From Cricetomys ansorgei (Eukaryota > Chordata > Mammalia > Rodentia > Nesomyidae), in the NCBI GenBank assembly GCA_026225945.1, contig JAMJFZ010001074.1, positions 2,769,001 through 2,833,000 of the forward strand: a stretch of 64,000 nt of DNA, given 5' to 3'. The position numbers and the translations under genes were made by a program. The notes under the pieces were generated by a model that worked only from the letters and a program-made list of their open reading frames with translations, was not told the DNA's origin and did no database searches. The first letter of the stretch is position 1. Each line of letters starts with the position of its first letter. Shown here in pieces: positions 48,895 through 60,875 of this stretch.

Positions 48895-49275
48895 TGGGTT
48901 AAAAAAAATCTGTGGTATTTATGTAACATTACTCATCAATAAAAAAGGAATACATTATTAGCATATTCAACAACTCCAATGAATCTCTCAGGAATTGTTC
49001 TGGGAAATGCCATTTTCCCTAGGCTCTCATAATATAGATCCTTTGTAGCTCATTCTAGAAATGACAGGATTTCAGAGAGGGAGAAGCGATTAGTAGTTGA
49101 CAAGGGCTGGAGGCAGGAAAAGGGATCAAGAGGTGAGACTGTCAGTAAAAGAATGGGAGGAGGGGCTCCTGTGGTGATGGAATTGTTCTGAGCTATGATC
49201 ATTTCCATACCAGTATCCTGGCTTTAGCGTTAGATAATAGTCATCAGAAGAATTAATGGAACAAAACATGAACTA
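48895..49275 (+). mobile_element. Older L1M 3' UTR fragment
   Basis: 'actccaatgaatctctcagg', 'tctagaaatgacaggatttc', 'gattagtagttgacaagggc' and 'ctcctgtggtgatggaattg' are recognisable from the L1MA/B-type 3' UTR. It lies directly downstream of the rodent L1 copy, suggesting the younger L1 inserted beside or into it. Confidence 0.7.
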
Positions 49276-49310
49276 GAACTCCCTGTACAATTTTATTGCA
49301 TATGAATACA

Positions 49311-49378
49311 CACACACACACATTGGGGAGGAGGGGAGAGGGGGGTATAGATAGGTAGATAGATAGATAGATAGATCG
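49311..49378. repeat. (CA)n, GGGGA and (GATA)n simple repeats
   Basis: A short CA run (49309-49321), then 'gggaggaggggagagggggg' (about 49325-49345), then about six GATA units (49350-49377). Three repeat types sit within 70 bp. Confidence 0.9.
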
Positions 49379-49379
49379 A

Positions 49380-50305
49380 TAGAGATTGATCCCACATCCT
49401 TTTACATTCTAAACTAATGCTTAAACCCTGAGCTACATTCACAGCCCTAATTAATAGTATAATTGAATGAAAGGGGCAAAAAGACCTTAAACATTGTGAA
49501 GAAGCAGGGCACATAGTTGAGGAATGAATAACACCTTTATTAGCTATGATACTTAACCTGAAAAAGGTCTGCAGTTTGCTTGTGGAAGAGAGCATAGTCA
49601 GAGCGGCAGCTTGGGGAGTGTTTATTTAGAAGAACTCTCTGAAATGGTTCGAGAAGTTTGAACACGACATATGGGTTTTGTGGCTATTCACATGGAGAGA
49701 TAACTGAGGTAGTTTGGAGGAATTTGAGAACAGAGATGTGCCCGTGTCTTTCGTGCAGTCTTCCCCATCTCATTGTTGAGATACACGCAGTTTCCTATAC
49801 CCATCTACTATTTCTTACAGGAAAAAAAAATCACAAATATAAAATAGATGCATTCTCAAATTATTTCTACGTGTATCAACAGCCCTAAAACGAGTTTTGC
49901 ATCTCTCAAAACAGGCATTGAAGTAGAACTGGTTGCATATTCACTGTACACGAGTATCACGATGCCCAGACAGTTATTGGAAAGGGAAAATTCCACTTCA
50001 CCTGAGAGGTAACAGGACACCGAATATATCAGTGATTTTCAACTGTAGTGACCCTGTAAAGCTTACTATCTATGACCCAAAATGATGGCAAAATTTGGCA
50101 ATATTTGTTTTTTTTTTTTTTTCCTCCCAGAGGAAAAATATGGCGAATTAAATGAAATCAGAAGTTTCTAGACTTTGAAAGAGAATATTATGGTCATACG
50201 AGATGTAGATTAAAAGGAAACAAAAGAGACATAGACTTACTGCGATTTTAGGAAAGGACATAGAAATCCTTATTGATTCTTTTCTATCTTGTTTTAGTTC
50301 ACTTG
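49380..50305. other. Unique DNA, poly-T at 50110-50122
   Basis: A segment at about 50030-50100 ('gtgattttcaactgtagtga') is faintly hAT-like but too weak to name. Nothing else is recognised. Confidence 0.38.
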
Positions 50306-50309
50306 CATT

Positions 50310-50635
50310 CGTTTTTCATGTATGTTTTGTGCGTGTGATTGTGTGTTTATACGTATGAGTGTAGATGTCTGTGTGCTGTGGAGGTCAGAGGACAACCTCT
50401 GGCTTGAGTCCTCACTTTCTGACCTTTTGCAGACATTGCCCCTTATTGACGGCATCATATACAGAGATGGGCCATTAACATACGCGGAGTCTCCTGTTTC
50501 CTTTTATTTTTCCACAGGGGGGCAGGGACCACTGATGCATGTAACATTGCATCTGGCATTTATGTGGGTTTAAGGGGTCTGAGCTTGGTCTTCAGGATTG
50601 CCTGGCAAGTGCTTCAAGCACCGTTTTCCTAGCCC
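50310..50635 (-). mobile_element. B4-family SINE, diverged
   Basis: 'gtgctgtggaggtcagagga' and 'caacctctggcttgagtcct' mark the antisense tail side. 'atttatgtgggtttaagggg' and 'ggcaagtgcttcaagcaccg', then 'tttcctagccc', mark the antisense head. The middle (50430-50520) is poorly conserved and may contain an extra insertion. Confidence 0.7.
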
Positions 50636-50639
50636 GGAT

Positions 50640-52320
50640 TACCTGCATTTTACTTTGACAAGCAAGGAAGGGATAGAAGGTTTGTGGTGAAAAATAATAC
50701 TTGTATCTAAAGTGCCTTTTCTACAAAATGAAAGCAAATTGTGTGTATTTTGTTGTTGAAATTATATTATTCCTATCCTGTGTAAATAGAAACATTAAAA
50801 GACTATTGGAGGCACCATGGATAAAATAGTAAATTTATTCTGTGGTCTACTTGTTCATTTAGATCAACACATTGAGGTAATAAAACGAAGGCCCTTTGTT
50901 TGATTCCCACGACCAAGTTCCCATTCATGTAGATGACTTGTCTAACCAAACCTCTTCTAACAAAGCACTGTTGTCACCAAAGACATTGATGAAATTCTGC
51001 ATTATTTCAAATCTGTTGTCACTTGAAAGCTGTACTGATTACAGATCAATAATACAAAGGAATTCAACTTAGATACCCATCAGTCAGACTGCTTAGCAGA
51101 ACTTGCTCCAGTCAGATTGACTTAAATAAGTTCCTGAGCTCAGACACTGAGCTGTCAGGTGATACACAAATTACAGGGGTGAGAAGCGCAAGAAGTTTTT
51201 CTTGTTCCCAGTTTAGAGTTATTGGCATTCATAGAATTTTGTGTGTGTGTGTGTGGGGGGTGATTTTGGTGAGAAACTTGAGCCTGATGCTTCAGGCATC
51301 AGTGTCTACACTTATCTCTACAGGAGATAAGATGCCAGCATCAGTAGAAGACAGAGAGGGTGAACGTGGGCAGACCAAACTCCTGGAGAAGAATGGCACC
51401 CTGGGTTACAACTTACATTCTCCCCAAAATCCAAGTCCAAATACCAAGTCAGAAAAAAAATTCCATTTTCAATATGGAAAGGAAATGACCACAACCTCAA
51501 ACCACAAATTATAGAGCAAACCTTCCAAAACCTGAAAAATCTGTACCAATGAAAGTAAAAGGAAACGAAGCACCCGCACCAGCCTCATCAGGTACCAAGC
51601 AGCGTTAAAAACTTTCTTAAAAGTTTTTTACGGTCCTGAAAATTCCATGAAATAATACTTTAACTAAAGAGACAAGACCTTCAGATTGAGTACAAACCCA
51701 GAAATAAGACTTGCAAACAACTCAGAATGGCCAGTGTGGTCATGACTTATGATGTGGCCTCCTAACCTAGGTAACACTGAGATAATTGGGCCTATGGTAG
51801 CTTTTACAATGAGATACCTGAATGAATTCCAAGCTTAAATGGAAGCATACATTAAATATGGGGGGAAGGGTGGTGAGCTGTTCAAGATAACTAATGAAGC
51901 CTGTAGACTTATCTGCTCTATTAAAAGAAAATTAATGGCTTACTTTCTACCAGAATTATTGTTCTCTATTGCTTGTACAGCAGTGAAGAGGGAAAAGGCC
52001 TCCATTTTTATTCAGCTTACTTTTGGGGTACAGATACATGTGTATCCTTGTATAAAGATTCTTCCTTATATTATGAAAGCTCATCAGAATGACGTGGGTT
52101 ACATATGTGAAAAATGAATAAAATAAATCAGAAAATGAGCTTAAGAGAAGCAAGAATATAATTTTTTACTTTTATCAATACAGATACAAATAGCTTGTCA
52201 ATAAATTAAGAGTATCTGAATCCTGGAGAAGAAAAAAAATGAAGATTGAACCAAAACCCTTCCTGATGCTTAGGCAGCACAGATTGTCAGCACCAGAAAC
52301 ATAGAATAAAAATTCTCAAA
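50640..52320. other. Unique DNA with a short TG run and an unassigned frame
   Basis: TG run at 51240-51254. The open frame at 51179-51514 (111 codons) has a charged second half (about residues 57-111) that I could not match to a known protein. A decayed retrocopy is possible but not supported by a visible poly-A tail. Confidence 0.38.
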
Positions 52321-52324
52321 AATT

Positions 52325-52485
52325 GTGTGGTGTGTGTGTGTGTATGTGTGTGTAGTGTGTATGTGTGTGTGTACATAAAAGTGCATATACGTGTTGTCAC
52401 GCATGCCATAGTGTGCATGTGGAAGTCAGAGAACGACTTGCAGGAGTCAGGTCTCGCTGAACTTGATGGATGTTTGACATCTACA
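52325..52485 (-). mobile_element. B4-like SINE fragment with TG tail
   Basis: A TG repeat (52327-52373) is followed by 'gtgcatgtggaagtcagaga', 'acgacttgcaggagtcaggt'. This is the antisense tail and body start of a B4/B3-type SINE. The head is missing or unrecognisable. Confidence 0.62.
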
Positions 52486-52759
52486 TGTAGGTCTTAAATC
52501 TGTACAAGTAGGAATGAGTCCTAAGGATAATAGAAGATAGAAATGTATGTGTTTTTCCAAAAGAGAGAGGTAATTTACTTGCTTTATCACAGAGAAAGAA
52601 ATCATTCATGACTCTTTGGAATTTCAGGCTCCCCTTCACATGAACTCAGACCTGTGAACTTGGATTGCTCGAACAGTTCAGGAACCCATAACAAAATATT
52701 AAATTAAATTAAAGTAGTCTTAAACTGCTAATTCTCCACAGTGATGGAAGAAACACATG

Positions 52760-52870
52760 TAACTGTCTCTGGAGAAATATCTCTTCAGTTAAAGAGTATC
52801 CTGATGGCCACAGATTCAGTCCCACATGGGAGCACACAGCCAAAATTGTGGCCTACCACGTTAACTAACC
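52760..52870 (+). repeat. Possible degraded B2/B3-type SINE
   Basis: 'tctctggagaaatatctctt', 'cagttaaagagtatcctgat' and 'cagattcagtcccacatggg' resemble a worn B2/B3 head. Confidence 0.35.
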
Positions 52871-52974
52871 TGGGACAGCAGTGAAGGCATGCTGCAGAAT
52901 CAAGCCTCTAAGACACCCACACTTTTATATGTCATGTAAGAACCCCAAAGTATTACCCTAAATGTGTAAAATGA

Positions 52975-53082
52975 TAGTGGAATGACTCTTGGAGGAATTG
53001 GGAGAGGAGCAGAGGGTGGAGATTATCAACATCAACTGTGCGCATGTAGTAAATTCTCAAAGGAATTGATAAAAATTCTTAC
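52975..53082 (+). mobile_element. Rodent L1 3' end fragment
   Basis: 'ggaggaattgggagaggagc', 'agagggtggagattatcaac' and 'aaattctcaaaggaattgat' resemble the last bases of rodent L1 3' UTRs. It is short and decayed. Confidence 0.5.
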
Positions 53083-53429
53083 ATTGATAAAGAGAGATAG
53101 TGAGGCATTGAGAACGGTTGACAGGCAGAAAAGGAACTGGGGGAGACGGAAAAAATCATAGGCAGATGAAACTGCAAGTCGGTAGACTGAAACAAAGAAT
53201 TATACAAACTCTTAGACAGTTTTGAGAAAACGATGCTGACTGTGTTTCTAAGGAAGAAAGGTAAGAGGAAATATGAGTCTAAAGTGGGATAATAATAGAA
53301 CAATGAAGCTTAACCATGTCAAACTGGAGTTTCTAAGAAAAGGAGAAAACAACAGAGCTTAGATTAGAGGTAAATGGTTAACACATTTTTAGTCATTACA
53401 CATAATCCCAAGAGTAAAAATAACAAGTT

Positions 53430-53738
53430 CCAACAAGAATGAACTTTTGATCCTGTTTTTATTTATTCTTTGATATCTTCATACATTTACACAATGCGTT
53501 TTGACCACATTCATGTACCACTGCTTTCCTTGCACTTCCCTTGTGGCCCCAACTCTTTGACAAAGTTATGTCTTCTTTGTGGTGGCTGTTGATACCCACC
53601 TGAGTGCAATTAGCACTGCCATATGCACGTGAGTGTGTGAGTGTGAGGTCATCAATGGAGGATGGCAGCCAATCAGCAGTCAAGCCATCAGAGGAGACTG
53701 ACTTTTCCCTCCCTCAACAGTCATCATGTGTTTTTCTC
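53430..53738 (-). mobile_element. Rodent L1 3' UTR fragment (first copy)
   Basis: 'tgttgatacccacctgagtg', 'caattagcactgccatatgc', 'gaggtcatcaatggaggatg' and 'gactgacttttccctccctc' are the antisense of a known rodent L1 3' UTR segment. It ends before the second L1 copy begins at about 53830. Confidence 0.72.
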
Positions 53739-53860
53739 CCAAAGAGCAGCTGGGAGAACTTGTAAAGATACAGCTTTAAAAAAAGAATGATCCCAAAAGA
53801 GACTTTGAGAAAAAGGTAGAAATCTTTCAACAGTTTTTCAAATGTATTCCTTGACAATTT

Positions 53861-54598
53861 CACATACACAGAAACACACACATACAGACACACACACACA
53901 GACACACACACACACACACAGAGACACACACATACACATATACACGCACATACACACACACATACACACACACACGCACACATACACATATACACGCACA
54001 TACACACACATATACATACACAGAAACGCACAGACACACACATACACACACAAATAGACATACACACATACACATACACATACACACACATATACATACG
54101 CAGACACACACAGACACACACACAGACACACAGACAGACACACACACACATACAGACACACACACAGACACAAATAGACAAATGCACAGACACACACACA
54201 GACACACACAAACACACATACACACGCACACATACACATATACACGCACATACACACACACAAACACACATATATACATACACAGAAACACACAGACACA
54301 CACACACACATACACACACAGACACACACAGACAAACGCACAGACACACACACAGACAGACACAAACACACATACACACACACACATACACATATACACG
54401 CACATACACACACACATACACACACACATATACACACACACAGACAAACACACACACAGATACACACACGCAGACACACATACACACACACAGACACACA
54501 TAGACACACACACACATAGACACAGACACACATACACACACACAGTCACACACACATACACACACATATACATACACAGAAACACACAGACACACACA
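53861..54598. repeat. CA-rich composite tandem array (about 740 bp)
   Basis: A long imperfect CA repeat with ACAG, ACAT and ATAC variants. Larger blocks recur, such as 'acatacacatatacacgcac' (near 53932, 53982, 54230 and 54386) and 'atacatacacagaaac' (near 53862, 54012, 54274 and 54571). The long cysteine/valine frames on the minus strand (up to about 290 codons) and threonine/histidine frames on the plus strand are by-products of the repeat and not genes. Confidence 0.96.
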
Positions 54599-55029
54599 CC
54601 CGTTATATGCACCCTCCCATTTCCTTCTCGTACTCCTACTCTCTCTGGAAACCCTTTTTTAACCCTCCTCCCCCTTCCCACTGTCATGTCTTTTTGTTTA
54701 TTACCCATTGAGTTTTAATTAAAAGTCCTTGCATGAGCCCAGATATGGGCTTACTTACTGGATGAAGGACAACTTAGATGTGATGAAATCACTGAAGATT
54801 CTCTGCCAGGGGTGAGGTTTCAGAGGCTCCTCTGCCATTTACACTGGAACCTAGCTTGATCTTGCTCACACAGAATCTTGTGCAGGTAACCACAGCTGTT
54901 ATGATGAGTGCAACAGCCACGGCATATCCAGAAGTCCTTTCGCAGATCTTATACTCATCCTTCAGCTCTTACACTTTCTGACCCCTCCTCCACAATGTTC
55001 CCTGAAGATGGGGGTAGCATAATATACAT

Positions 55030-55034
55030 GCTAT

Positions 55035-55084
<50 letters not shown>
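55030..55084. repeat. (ACATAT)n hexanucleotide repeat
   Basis: About nine units of 'catata' / 'acatat' inside the L1 3' UTR. Confidence 0.93.
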
Positions 55085-55879
55085 CTCCAGAGTTGAGCAC
55101 TTTTAGTTTCTTACACTGCTTCTCTGACAAGAATTGAGAGTAGCACTAATCTATGGGCAAAATCAAAATATTTAAAAGACAGCTTGGCAGCATGGCCGTT
55201 AAGCGTAGCAACAGCAGGTTCCCCACCTTGGGCATATGATATTCCCTGTCATGAAGTTTTGATCAGGTTTTATATTACCAGTTACAAAATAGCTCCCATG
55301 AATCAGGTCTCACATCCAATTAGAGACTATTTGGTGTCCCCTGAACCTTCATGTCACAGTGCATAAGTGAGTATATCTTGACCAGGTGGTCCGTATTATG
55401 AGGTTGAGAGAGACCACTGATGATTTTTCTCCCCCCAATCTCAGGAGCCTATGTAGTACCTCTATGTAAGGTGCTCAGCAGAGAGAATTTCTTGATCAGT
55501 TGAGGCTGATTTCTTTATATCTGGCATCCAAATGAGTGGTGTCTTCAACAATAAGGTCTTACTATCTCACTAGCTAACATTTACTATCTTGGCAACCAAA
55601 AATGAGGGCAATAGCATGTGCTGATTTGGGTGCCACTGGGGTCTCCCTGACCAATAATTCATGGGAAGGTGTCCCATGTCTAGCACTGAGCTTTTCATTT
55701 AATAACCCATTTCCTCACTGGGTACCATTGTCCACTTATGCAGGGTACTTCTCTTCAGTCTCATTTCATTGATATATTCTGTTTTTAACTAGCTGTCAAG
55801 CTAGTAGATTTCTACAAGTCAAGAAGAATAAATTTTAAAATATATACCTGAAGCTGATCATTTAAAACTCAGACCCCCT

Positions 55880-56480
55880 CAAGAATAATGAAAACTTTTC
55901 AATATTCAGAGAAAAATAGAAGGGCATTCTGAAGGCCATACTGGTGGCCGACTCTTCAACCACAGTAGAGGAGAACAGAGTGAACTGAAAATCTTTAAAC
56001 TGCTGAGAGAAATTTGTCATCAACTCCAAATATTTTCCCCTAAGAACAAATAGGCCATTTCTAGACAAATCAAACTGAAAATAGGCTACAGTTAAACAAT
56101 ACCTATAGGAACGTTGCATATGTTTCAAAAAAGGAGGGAGAGAAAATGAACCCCAGTGGGACAGAGATTCACCAAACCAGCATGGAAAATAAATTTCTTA
56201 ACTTGTTGGTAGTTTTAGAATGTGACACGCTTAAACAATACAAATATAATAAAAACCACAAATAAAGATGTAAAAAAACAGCCGAGAGTCTGAATGTCCG
56301 TAGAAACACAAGAAACCGTGAAATGTAAGTGGAAACGTGATGCAAACAGTTAGTATACTCAGGTCTTTGTAGAGTACACACAGAATGTTGGAGTACATGG
56401 CCTTTGTGTTAAGAACCAGCGTAAGAGTTTTAGGACATACGAAGTATTGCATCTGAAAATAGCAACATCAATATTCCCAA
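55880..56480 (+). mobile_element. Possible old L1M or HAL1 fragment
   Basis: 'tttaaactgctgagagaaat', 'ttgtcatcaactccaaatat', 'tttctagacaaatcaaactg' recall the L1M/HAL1 ORF1-side segment that reads 'ctgctgaaagaaa ... cagataaacaaaa'. The rest is diverged and the boundaries are guesses. Confidence 0.42.
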
Positions 56481-57970
56481 ACCACAGGGAAGTGGGGAAG
56501 CCATTCCAAACAGGACAAATTGGGAGCATAAAAATTAAACAATAGAAATGACAACTAAATGAGTAGTCAGAATAAGTTGAATCAGATCAAGCTCTTTGGT
56601 TACAAGTCTGTATGTCGTATTGACGACAGCAGCGATAAAGTCTATGATACTCCACAGATACACAGGAAGCCCCATGTAATACACGCAGTGAGGTACAGAT
56701 TAAGATTTGGACACTTCAGAATATGAACAATGATAGCATATGTATCTTGGAAATTTAAGAAAAACAATAAGAGGATGACATTTGTGAAACGGTGGGCGTG
56801 TGGGTCATATATCTGACTTCAGAAGGCTCTACAAAGAACCTAAGAATGTTTTGTTTCTTAAGGTTCTGACTAGTAAAATGTATACTTAATAATTGGACCC
56901 TGGAAACAAGGACATTATAGCTCATGGAAGGAAGATAAGTTAAATGACACTGAAGGCTTCTATCTTGAGAAAATTACAGTATAGGAATACAGGAGAAGAC
57001 CAGGTAGAGGGAATAGGCCTCGTTTATGGATGTCCACCATTTTAGCAAAGCCTCAGAATGTAATAAGACTTGACTCCAGATGAAGATCCAAAGACCTCAG
57101 TGGCTGCAAACAGAGCGTGCCCTCAAATGCCTCTGTCTGTATTCTGGGGCACATGTTAAATGGAACAGTTGAGAAGAAGGAAGGTAAATTAAAAGGCAGC
57201 CCAAATACACTGAGAATGCTGATCGCAATACTGCGTGGTATAATCCAGACCCTTGTGAGGGTGTTTGCTCAGGGCGGAGAGATAATTGCCCCTGAGGGAG
57301 CTACTGCAGTGCCTATCAGGAGCTCGCCTTGCACTTAGGTCTGGACAGAGGAGGGAACATACAGGAAACCCCTTTGTCAGGAGACTATTCTGATGGGCAC
57401 AGGGAGTCTCACTGGAGGACACAGGTCTCAAGTGACCCCACAGGAAGAGAATCAGAAGACAACTGCTTTGACTCTGGCATCCCTCTCTCTGCCTGCCTTC
57501 CCACCAGCTACTGCGATTGCTGTTAGCCAAATCCAGCTGGAGGCTAAAAGGATGTGACCCGATGTGTCTACAGAGGTCTACCATTTCTAGAAGTCCTCAG
57601 CGAGCTTGCATTTGGGTAGACGTACACAGAAAAGAAGGCCAAGCAGGCAATGACCCAGAGTGAGCATCTTTTATGTTCCTTTGAGGAAAGCAATATACAA
57701 GACATAAACAAAATAGTTAGCGACTCTGATTAAAATGTAGCCAGATGACTTCTGTTCCAGGAATATAGATCTGAAGGGTATCCTGTCTCTACTATAAAGG
57801 ACAGCTAAGATTAGTGGAGAAAATAACATATGGTTTGTGTGTGTTCACAGATACACGTGCTTAACCCATCTTTTATATATAGCTGTATATGTGTCAATAT
57901 ATTATATATAATATATAAAATCCGTATTATATATAAGCTTGCATGGTATTGGGACTTACATAATGTATAT
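56481..57970. other. Unique DNA, no recognised feature
   Basis: A 131-codon minus frame at 57189-57584 has no known motif. A TA-rich patch lies at about 57893-57935 upstream of the CA run. Confidence 0.38.
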
Positions 57971-57971
57971 G

Positions 57972-57972
<1 letters not shown>

Positions 57973-58014
<42 letters not shown>
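57973..58014. repeat. (CA)n microsatellite
   Basis: About 21 pure CA units. Confidence 0.97.
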
Positions 58015-58016
<2 letters not shown>

Positions 58017-58079
58017 TAACACAAGAAGACCTAAAGAGAGAAAAGAAATCAGACTAATGAGGTCCCTGAGATCACTAAT

Positions 58080-58178
58080 TTGCTGTTCTTTCTCTTTCTC
58101 CCTCCCTCTCTCTCCCTCTCCCTCTCCTTCTCCCCCTCTCTCTCTCTCTCTTTCTCTTTCTCTCTCTCTCTCTCTGTG
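58080..58178. repeat. Polypyrimidine (TC)n/(TCCC)n tract
   Basis: Nearly pure T and C on the plus strand (from about 58086) with CCCTCTCC and TTTCTC variants. Some segments have mirror symmetry. The arginine/glutamate frame on the minus strand is an artefact. Confidence 0.95.
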
Positions 58179-60688
58179 GGGTGCCCATTCCATTATCTCA
58201 AACGTGGCTTTCTACTGTCTTAAGGACTTCTTACTCCTACTTATTTCCCAAGTTGTAACTATGTTTTGATCTCAGGTTTTATTATCGTTCTTTGATCTCT
58301 TAAATAATTTACTTAGGATTCTCTTTTTCAAAGACCACACATGTTCCAACCTCTGAAGAGAATATGAAAATTACATGATATGTGCTGTTATCTGTCATAA
58401 AAAAAGCTTTTGTCTCTTTTTCTTGGAAGCGTGTGAGTGTGTGTACTGTACATGTGTGTGCAGGCTTGTATACTGAAGTCTGTGGGTAAGTGCTATCTAT
58501 GTTTGATCTTCCTGGCTTTGACTCATCTTTAGACACTTCCTCCTGTGAATTTTGGGAGGCGGCGTAAGCATGGAATTCACATGCTATAATTTAGGTTTGT
58601 TGCCTTAAAATTCCTTGGTAAAAATCTGTTACTCTCCGTCATGGAATTTATGATAATCATCAATAAGCATAAATGTCAATATAATTAAATCATCAAGAAA
58701 TGACAGCCTGAGATCACTGTTGAATATGACTACACATTCAATTAAATGGATATATTAAAAATGACTGGTATTATCAAGGGCAGGGGAATTGATATTTGTT
58801 ACATACCACTGCTGGGAACTATAAGCTGGTGTAAATATTTAGAACAATCATAGTTAAATAAATATCTTATTCTACACAAATCACGTTTTGGTAACCAGAT
58901 AGAACAGAGACAAGTGCCAGTCTTTTTGTGGGTAGTAGTTCCATGGGAAGGGGGGCTCACAATATATATTTTGATGCTTGCATACATTATAGTTCAATAT
59001 CATGTGTATTATGAAAATAAAACATTTACAAAGTGAATAGCTACTATGTTAAAATCCTTTGCTCTATTGAATATGTACTCATTTCATCTTTCCTAACATA
59101 GTACAATGAAAGTGTTGAAAAATGCAGAACAATGAATGAGTGGTTCAAATGTTGATTGATTCACAACACATCTACTAACTTCAGCGGTGTCTGTCTAAGT
59201 CAGGCAGTTATGGAATGGTGGGAAACTCTTTGACCCAGCCTGCTACCAACCTCTAATTAGTGTCCTTCAAATTGCTAATAACTTCTGGTTAACTATACCT
59301 CTTCCACCTTTTTTTACATATAAAATTTCATAGGTTTGCTGTGACTGAGATAGCAGACAGAGCTCCGGGGGTGTGGGGTGTCTCTTTGGGCTGTAACAGC
59401 ACCTACCTGGGCGTGGCCACGGTGGGCCAGAAAATATTAATGCAAAGTGTAACATGGCTGTCCTGAGCAGTGAAGTAGGACAAGTTTTTAGGACATTAAG
59501 TTTTTTACATCAAATATTAGGAATGAATATGTCTACGTTCAACAAATGATCCATAAGAAGTGGCCTGTTGGGTAGCCGCTTTACTGCTGAGCTTTAAGGT
59601 GTTACCTACAAGCCCAGCTGCCATGACAGGGTACTGTGAGTACAGAATGGTACTCCACAGAGCCTTTAAGAATGAGGATAGACCTGAGATGCGTGCATCT
59701 TGTGAGGCTACGGAGAGAAAGTTTGGATCTTGCCTCAGTGATCCTTAAGGGTCACATGGCAGGTTATCTTGAGTTGAATAAAGAAAATTGGTTTTTACAA
59801 AAATCACTAAATACAACATGGAAATTTATAAGCATTGCAAAAAACCCCTAATATTGTTGACTCAAGAGAGTAGATTAATAACACGATGAGCATTATAAAA
59901 GAAAGCTAGGGGAGCAAAAAAAAAAAAAAGGAAGTCGGTTTTGAAATTGTCTTTACCATGGCTTTCCAGTCCAGGGTATGTTCTGAATCCTGGCAGTGTT
60001 ATAAGAACACCTTTATTCCCACCTCTCTTCATCTGCTTTTCTTTCAGAAACACAGGCAGATCCAGTGTGCACACCTATGGGATCAAATTTCCAGGCTTAC
60101 TATCTTATATAAAATCTCCTGAAAGCAATAGGATGCACCCACTTATAGGTTTAGGAACGGGAGCCAATTTTTAATTTGTTCCTCCTGTTTGCTGAAAATA
60201 TAGTATTTCTCTTTCAAAGGCTTTACTAGAAATCTGGTTCTCTTTCAGGAACACAGAGAAACAGTTCACAGTGATGCATTAGTGTTGATGGTTAAAGTCA
60301 AGAGGTTGTGCAGTTATTAGGAGTTTTGTTTTTTTTTAAGATTTTAAAGTCGAAGAAAGATTTCAGATTTTAAAGGAATTCCGAAAAGAGGGAAAAAAGA
60401 ACGATCTAATAATGAGAACCACGAGAGTCACGATGCGGGTGGTCCCTACAGTACCTGGTGATGCGCTACGCCCACACACGGCATTTGATCACAGAGTCTC
60501 GTGTAAGTGCAAGTAGACACCACGGTATTATTAGATCGATGTCAGGAAGTCCTTTGTCAAGGTTTCAATTGCAGCAGGAAAGAAAACTTGCATTTAAGTC
60601 ATTTTTTTTAAACCATAAAAGGATAGCAAACATAGGCCTGGTGCCCAAGGACGAGGCTGCAGTTTCAGAAGACAAGAAAAGCTGAACT
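58179..60688. other. Unique DNA, no recognised feature
   Basis: Poly-A lies at about 59917-59930 and poly-T at about 60330-60338. No SINE or LINE body is recognised, and frames up to 77 codons show no motif. Confidence 0.4.
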
Positions 60689-60689
60689 A

Positions 60690-60875
60690 CACAGCAGAGC
60701 AGGTACTGAATCCAAGAAGAGCTGGCAGCACAAACTGGACTCGGTGGGGAAAGGGATGAAAAAGAAGTTATCTCAGAGCTGGGTAGGAAAGGATGGGCGG
60801 GCTGAGGGGGATATGAATATGTTCAAAATGCGTTGTATAAAATCCTCAAAGAATTAATCAAAATACATAGAAAAT
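60690..60875 (+). mobile_element. Rodent L1 3' end fragment
   Basis: 'aagaagagctggcagcacaa', 'ggactcggtggggaaaggga', 'gagggggatatgaatatgtt' and 'aaaatcctcaaagaattaat' follow the final part of rodent L1 3' UTRs in plus orientation. Confidence 0.7.

Larger units (their letters stand above)
53830..55840 (-). mobile_element. Rodent L1 3' UTR, second copy, expanded by a CA array
   Basis: It starts with 'tcaaatgtattccttgacaa', the antisense L1 3' tip. It then contains the CA array (53861-54598). It continues with 'ttattacccattgagtttta', 'gcatatccagaagtcctttc' (54922), 'gagtagcactaatctatggg', 'cagcaggttccccaccttgg', 'gatgatttttctccccccaa', 'gagtggtgtcttcaacaata' and 'ccactggggtctccctgacc'. This order is the antisense of a rodent L1 3' UTR over about 1.2 kb outside the array. 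No ORF2 continuation is recognised past about 55830. Confidence 0.8.

Noticed and set aside
53861..54598. CRISPR-like array because of regularly recurring blocks.
   Set aside because: There are no unique spacers of fixed length; the spacing is irregular and the host is a mammal.
53714..54718. Open frames of about 180-290 codons rich in C/V or T/H/Y.
   Set aside because: They are the six-frame translation of a CA/TG repeat, overlap on both strands, and have no non-repetitive domain.
57189..57584. 131-codon minus-strand frame considered as an exon or pseudogene.
   Set aside because: No recognisable domain, no splice-site context I would trust, and an overlapping plus-strand frame of similar quality.
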